DNA of 64,000 nt from Castanea sativa (lineage: Eukaryota; Streptophyta; Magnoliopsida; Fagales; Fagaceae): positions 2,581,501-2,645,500 of the forward strand of contig NC_134016.1 in the NCBI RefSeq assembly GCF_040712315.1. The letters are read 5' to 3'. Made by a program: the position numbers and the translations under genes. Positions 61,195 through 64,000 of this stretch are shown one piece after another. Every line of letters begins with the position of its first letter. The first letter of the stretch is position 1. Under the pieces are notes generated by a model. That model saw only the letters and a list, made by a program, of their open reading frames with translations. It did no database searches and had not been told where the DNA came from.

Positions 61195-61802
61195 TGATGA
61201 TGCCAAAAATCGTTAGTGAGCCACATGGTCCTCACGTGCTCTCGATGAAGAACCTGCACAACACGAAAGCTGAAGACCATAAGAGGAGTACCGGTGTGGT
61301 ACCGGCCAAATGCCCTCCGACGGTCAAGTTAGAGGAAATCTCTTATTTGCAACTCTAAAGTACTAGAGCTGAGGTGGATTATGCGTACCTTGGTTTATAA
61401 GGGCTTTAGAGTATTTATAGTAGTGTAGGGCCAAAATATGCGCCTTGGCTAAAAAGTATTTTCCTTCTAGGAGAGTAACTCGCAGATTTTGCGTATCTCT
61501 TAGAGTTCTCTTCCTTATAGGAATCTTCTTAATTAGGATTAAACGTGTGATGCAAGAATTCTTCTTACTCACGTATGCGTGGGAACCAAGCAACTGTTAT
61601 GTATAGGTTTGCCTGCCTTCTTCAGCCTTTATTCCTATCAGCCCGCTGAGTCGTCAGCGTATGCCGTTGATCAACGTAAGGCCGTCGGCTTACAACCTTC
61701 AACTTCATGTCGTCAGTTCTCTCCCTTCAGCCTGACATCGTTAGCTCCCTCTTTTCAGCCTATCGGGAGCGTCAGGAGTATTTTATAAAATCATCCTCAT
61801 CA
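61195..61802 (-). repeat. 3' LTR of the second gypsy element
   Basis: About 608 bp, ending cctcatca before a ccccct-rich tract (the polypurine tract on the minus strand). The right border is set by alignment with the first element's LTR. Confidence 0.8.
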
Positions 61803-62235
61803 GCTGCCCCCTACTCCATGACCCCGTTAGTTATAGCTGACGGGTTATGGAGTTAATATTTATTGAAAGGCCATTCATGTGTGGTAATTCGAGCCACCTT
61901 CTTTAATTGCCTAGACACATGTCATGGATTGACCGTCTCCGCGCCTGGATGAACGTGTCGCCTCATCTTCCATGCCCCTATTGCCTATATATATCTCTCT
62001 TCTTTTTTCATTCCAAACTTTTCATCCTTCGCTGATATTGAGAGAGAGATAGACTACGGTTTCTGATCTCCTTCGTCCGTCATTCTCACGAGCTCATCAC
62101 CTTTTTATGCCATCACTTTTCTCAGGAGCATCTCTTGCCAAGCATTCACTTGTAAGTTCTCTTTCCTTTTCTTCATTTTATTTTCTTCTTTATACCTTAG
62201 TTTCTAGAGCGAGGTCGTCGTCTTAGGTTCTTAGA

Positions 62236-64000
62236 ATGAATCCATCGCTTGTAGATAGTCAGATGTCTAGAGAGGCGACGACTGGACAGTCGTCGGTCCG
62301 CGAGGGAGCAGGTTACGACGAAGTCTATCAATCAGGTCATGAGCCCGAGGAGGGCTTCTCCTGTTCGTCAAAGAGGGGAATGTCAACCCATTCTTCTAGC
62401 AAGGAAGTAGAGAGTTGTAGTGAAGATGAGGTGAGTGCGGGTAAAGGCGACGATGATGGGAGTAAGGGAGAAGGAGTACGTGACAGAGGTAAAAGGATGG
62501 GTGACGGGGAAAGAGAGGAAGCTGATGCCGTGGGTAATGACGACGGCAGTGAGGAAGTCTTCGAGAGCACCTCAGGGGCCCCCGGGGATGACTGTCCTTT
62601 CATTTTACCCCCGGATTGGACCGTCAACAAATTCTTGCTGTCAATGTCCATCAACATTTTTAATAACCTACGTACCCGTTATCAAATACCAAACGAGATC
62701 CCAATCCGTCTCCCCGAGGAGGGTGAGACTTGTTATCCAGGACAAACCGCGGATGTAGGCATGTATGATGCCATGTTTGCGGCAGGATTAAGGTTACCGC
62801 TGACGGCATTACATCGTCAGATAGCTAATTTTTTAGGAATATTCGTCAACCAAATTACTCCTAATGCCTGGCAAACATTTATCGGTGCCAAGATTCTGTG
62901 GGGTCGTTTAAGTGGTGGACACCGTCAGTTAACCCTAGACGAGTTTTTTTAGTGCTACCGTCCCCAGTACATCTGTTTGTTAAAGGGGATATATCATTTT
63001 GCAGTAAGGAAGAAGGAGTTAAAATTGGTATTAGATATGCCCGATTCTAATAGGAAGTGGAAGGGCATATACTTTTTTGTCGAGGGGACGAAATGGGTAT
63101 GCCGTCAGGAGGAGTGGGAGTCAATTCCTCATGGCTTTTTTGACAACACTTGGGCATATGTCAAGGACTCAAGTTGATCTCGTTTACTTCTTTACTTGGT
63201 TCATTTGTTTGACTCCTAACTATGTCTGCTTTTCCTTTTAGCTAACGTTCGTCCATGCATTATCGCTGAACAAGAATATTTCATCCACCGAGTGACAGTT
63301 ATCCCACTGGACGATCAAAAGTGTTGGGACCTGATCATTCTCGACACTTTGTATTTATATTGTGGTGGTTTGGAGCCGACAGAAGAAGCTTGCAAGCTAA
63401 ACGCTTATTCTCGTCGTCGTGAATGTTTTTTTTGTTTTTTTCAATTTCTTCCGTCTACTCCCTTATGTTGTTTCTTCCCTAACCTTCACCCTCTATCTTT
63501 TGTAGAAATGGAGGCAACCAGGCAAAGAATACGGCTACTGCTGCTGCCAAGAAGAAAGAAGAGGAGAAGAAGGCTAAAGGGGAGGTGACACTGTCGTCAG
63601 TCCCTAAGTCCGTCGGGAAGGCAGGAGCCAAGAGGAAGGACGACAGGAAGGATGAACATTCTGGGAAGAAGGTGGCCATAACTCCTGGGGATAAATCCTC
63701 CAAGAAGCCGTCACCTCCTAAGTTTGGCCATGGGGCAGGCAAAGGGCTAATGACGTCATCAGGCCCCGTCAACTAGGGACCCGTCCGTTGCCTTCTAACC
63801 CATAAAGATTATGCCATGGAGGTGACGGAGTCCATTCTAAAATATGAAGAGATGGACCCCTGTGCCGAGTAGGCAACGGACGAGATAGGGGCGTCAGTCC
63901 TGTTTGATCTTACTCGGGTATGTCTTTTCTTATTTTGGTGCCAGACGAGTTTTAATGACCAGACGTCGTTTTTCTTTGGCAATGTAGGCTATGGTTCGTA
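62236..64000 (+). pseudogene. Opposite-strand spliced ORF of the second gypsy element
   Basis: Homologue of the gene at 14620-16798. The shared start is the ATG at 62263; an upstream in-frame ATG lies at 62236. The N-terminal part is acidic and Ser/Gly/Glu-rich, followed by the globular domain (IPIRLP, LPLTALHR, PDSNRKWKG). A TAG at 62950 stops the frame where the first element reads a sense codon, and the frame stays open afterwards to 63177. Later exons resume after acceptors at about 63241 and 63505. The Lys-rich linker with GHGAGKGLM follows, then a TAG at 63774-63776. A last exon ends at LFDLTR|gtatgt (about 63918), and the next acceptor is near 63988. The function is unknown; the window cuts the C-terminus. 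Confidence 0.7.

Larger units (their letters stand above)
61195..64000 (-). mobile_element. Second Tat-type gypsy retrotransposon (runs off right edge)
   Basis: The LTR and following sequence are laid out as in the 13557-23586 element, with the same tgatgatgcc LTR start, the accggtgtggtaccggcc block and the opposite-strand gene next to the 3' LTR. It has diverged strongly elsewhere, so it is a different family. The gag-pol part lies beyond the window. The left flank GGTAT (61190-61194) is the expected TSD. Confidence 0.85.

Overview
This is plant nuclear DNA, most likely from a eudicot. It is AT-rich and intron-containing, with a small tandem family of UDP-glycosyltransferase genes of the UGT74 type buried in LTR retrotransposons, solo LTRs and MITEs. 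The species cannot be fixed from the sequence alone. No tRNA, rRNA, CRISPR array or bacterial-style operon is visible.

UGT array. Three copies run on the minus strand. UGT-1 spans 1-2586, with exon 2 cut by the window edge. UGT-2 spans 25505-30923 and is a pseudogene with two nonsense codons. UGT-4 spans 45250-48212, is complete, and is predicted at 455 residues in two exons. A fourth piece, UGT-3 (36347-37069, plus strand), is an intact exon 2 with no exon 1. It lies in one arm of a ~2.5 kb inverted repeat (24249-26733 versus 35841-38334) whose other arm holds UGT-2 exon 2. Flanking DNA was duplicated with the genes, so paralogous stretches serve as empty-site controls. These controls, or matching target-site duplications (TSDs), give precise ends for many of the insertions below.

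13.6-23.6 kb: a Ty3/gypsy element of Tat (Ogre/Retand-like) type on the minus strand, with two ~600 bp LTRs and a GTTAC TSD. It carries decayed gag and pol with two RNase H domains, a ~50 bp tandem array, and a separate intron-containing gene on the opposite strand. A related element enters at 61195 and runs off the right edge, carrying a homologous opposite-strand gene.

53.6-61.0 kb: a gag-only LTR element with copia-like features, a Met-tRNA primer site and an AAATT TSD. Its gag is split by a 2027 bp solo LTR with an AATCT TSD.

Other insertions: solo LTRs at 9289-10164, 27067-28065 (in the UGT-2 intron) and 38693-41894; hAT-, Mutator- and Harbinger-like MITEs; a ~600 bp foldback at 49492-50099; and an (AT)34 tract.

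Working picture: UGT-4 and perhaps UGT-1 are the functional host genes, expected to glucosylate small acids or hydroxyls in the cytosol. UGT-2 and UGT-3 are relics. The best candidates for something biologically new are the inverted UGT repeat, as a possible small-RNA source, and the conserved spliced antisense gene in the two gypsy elements.
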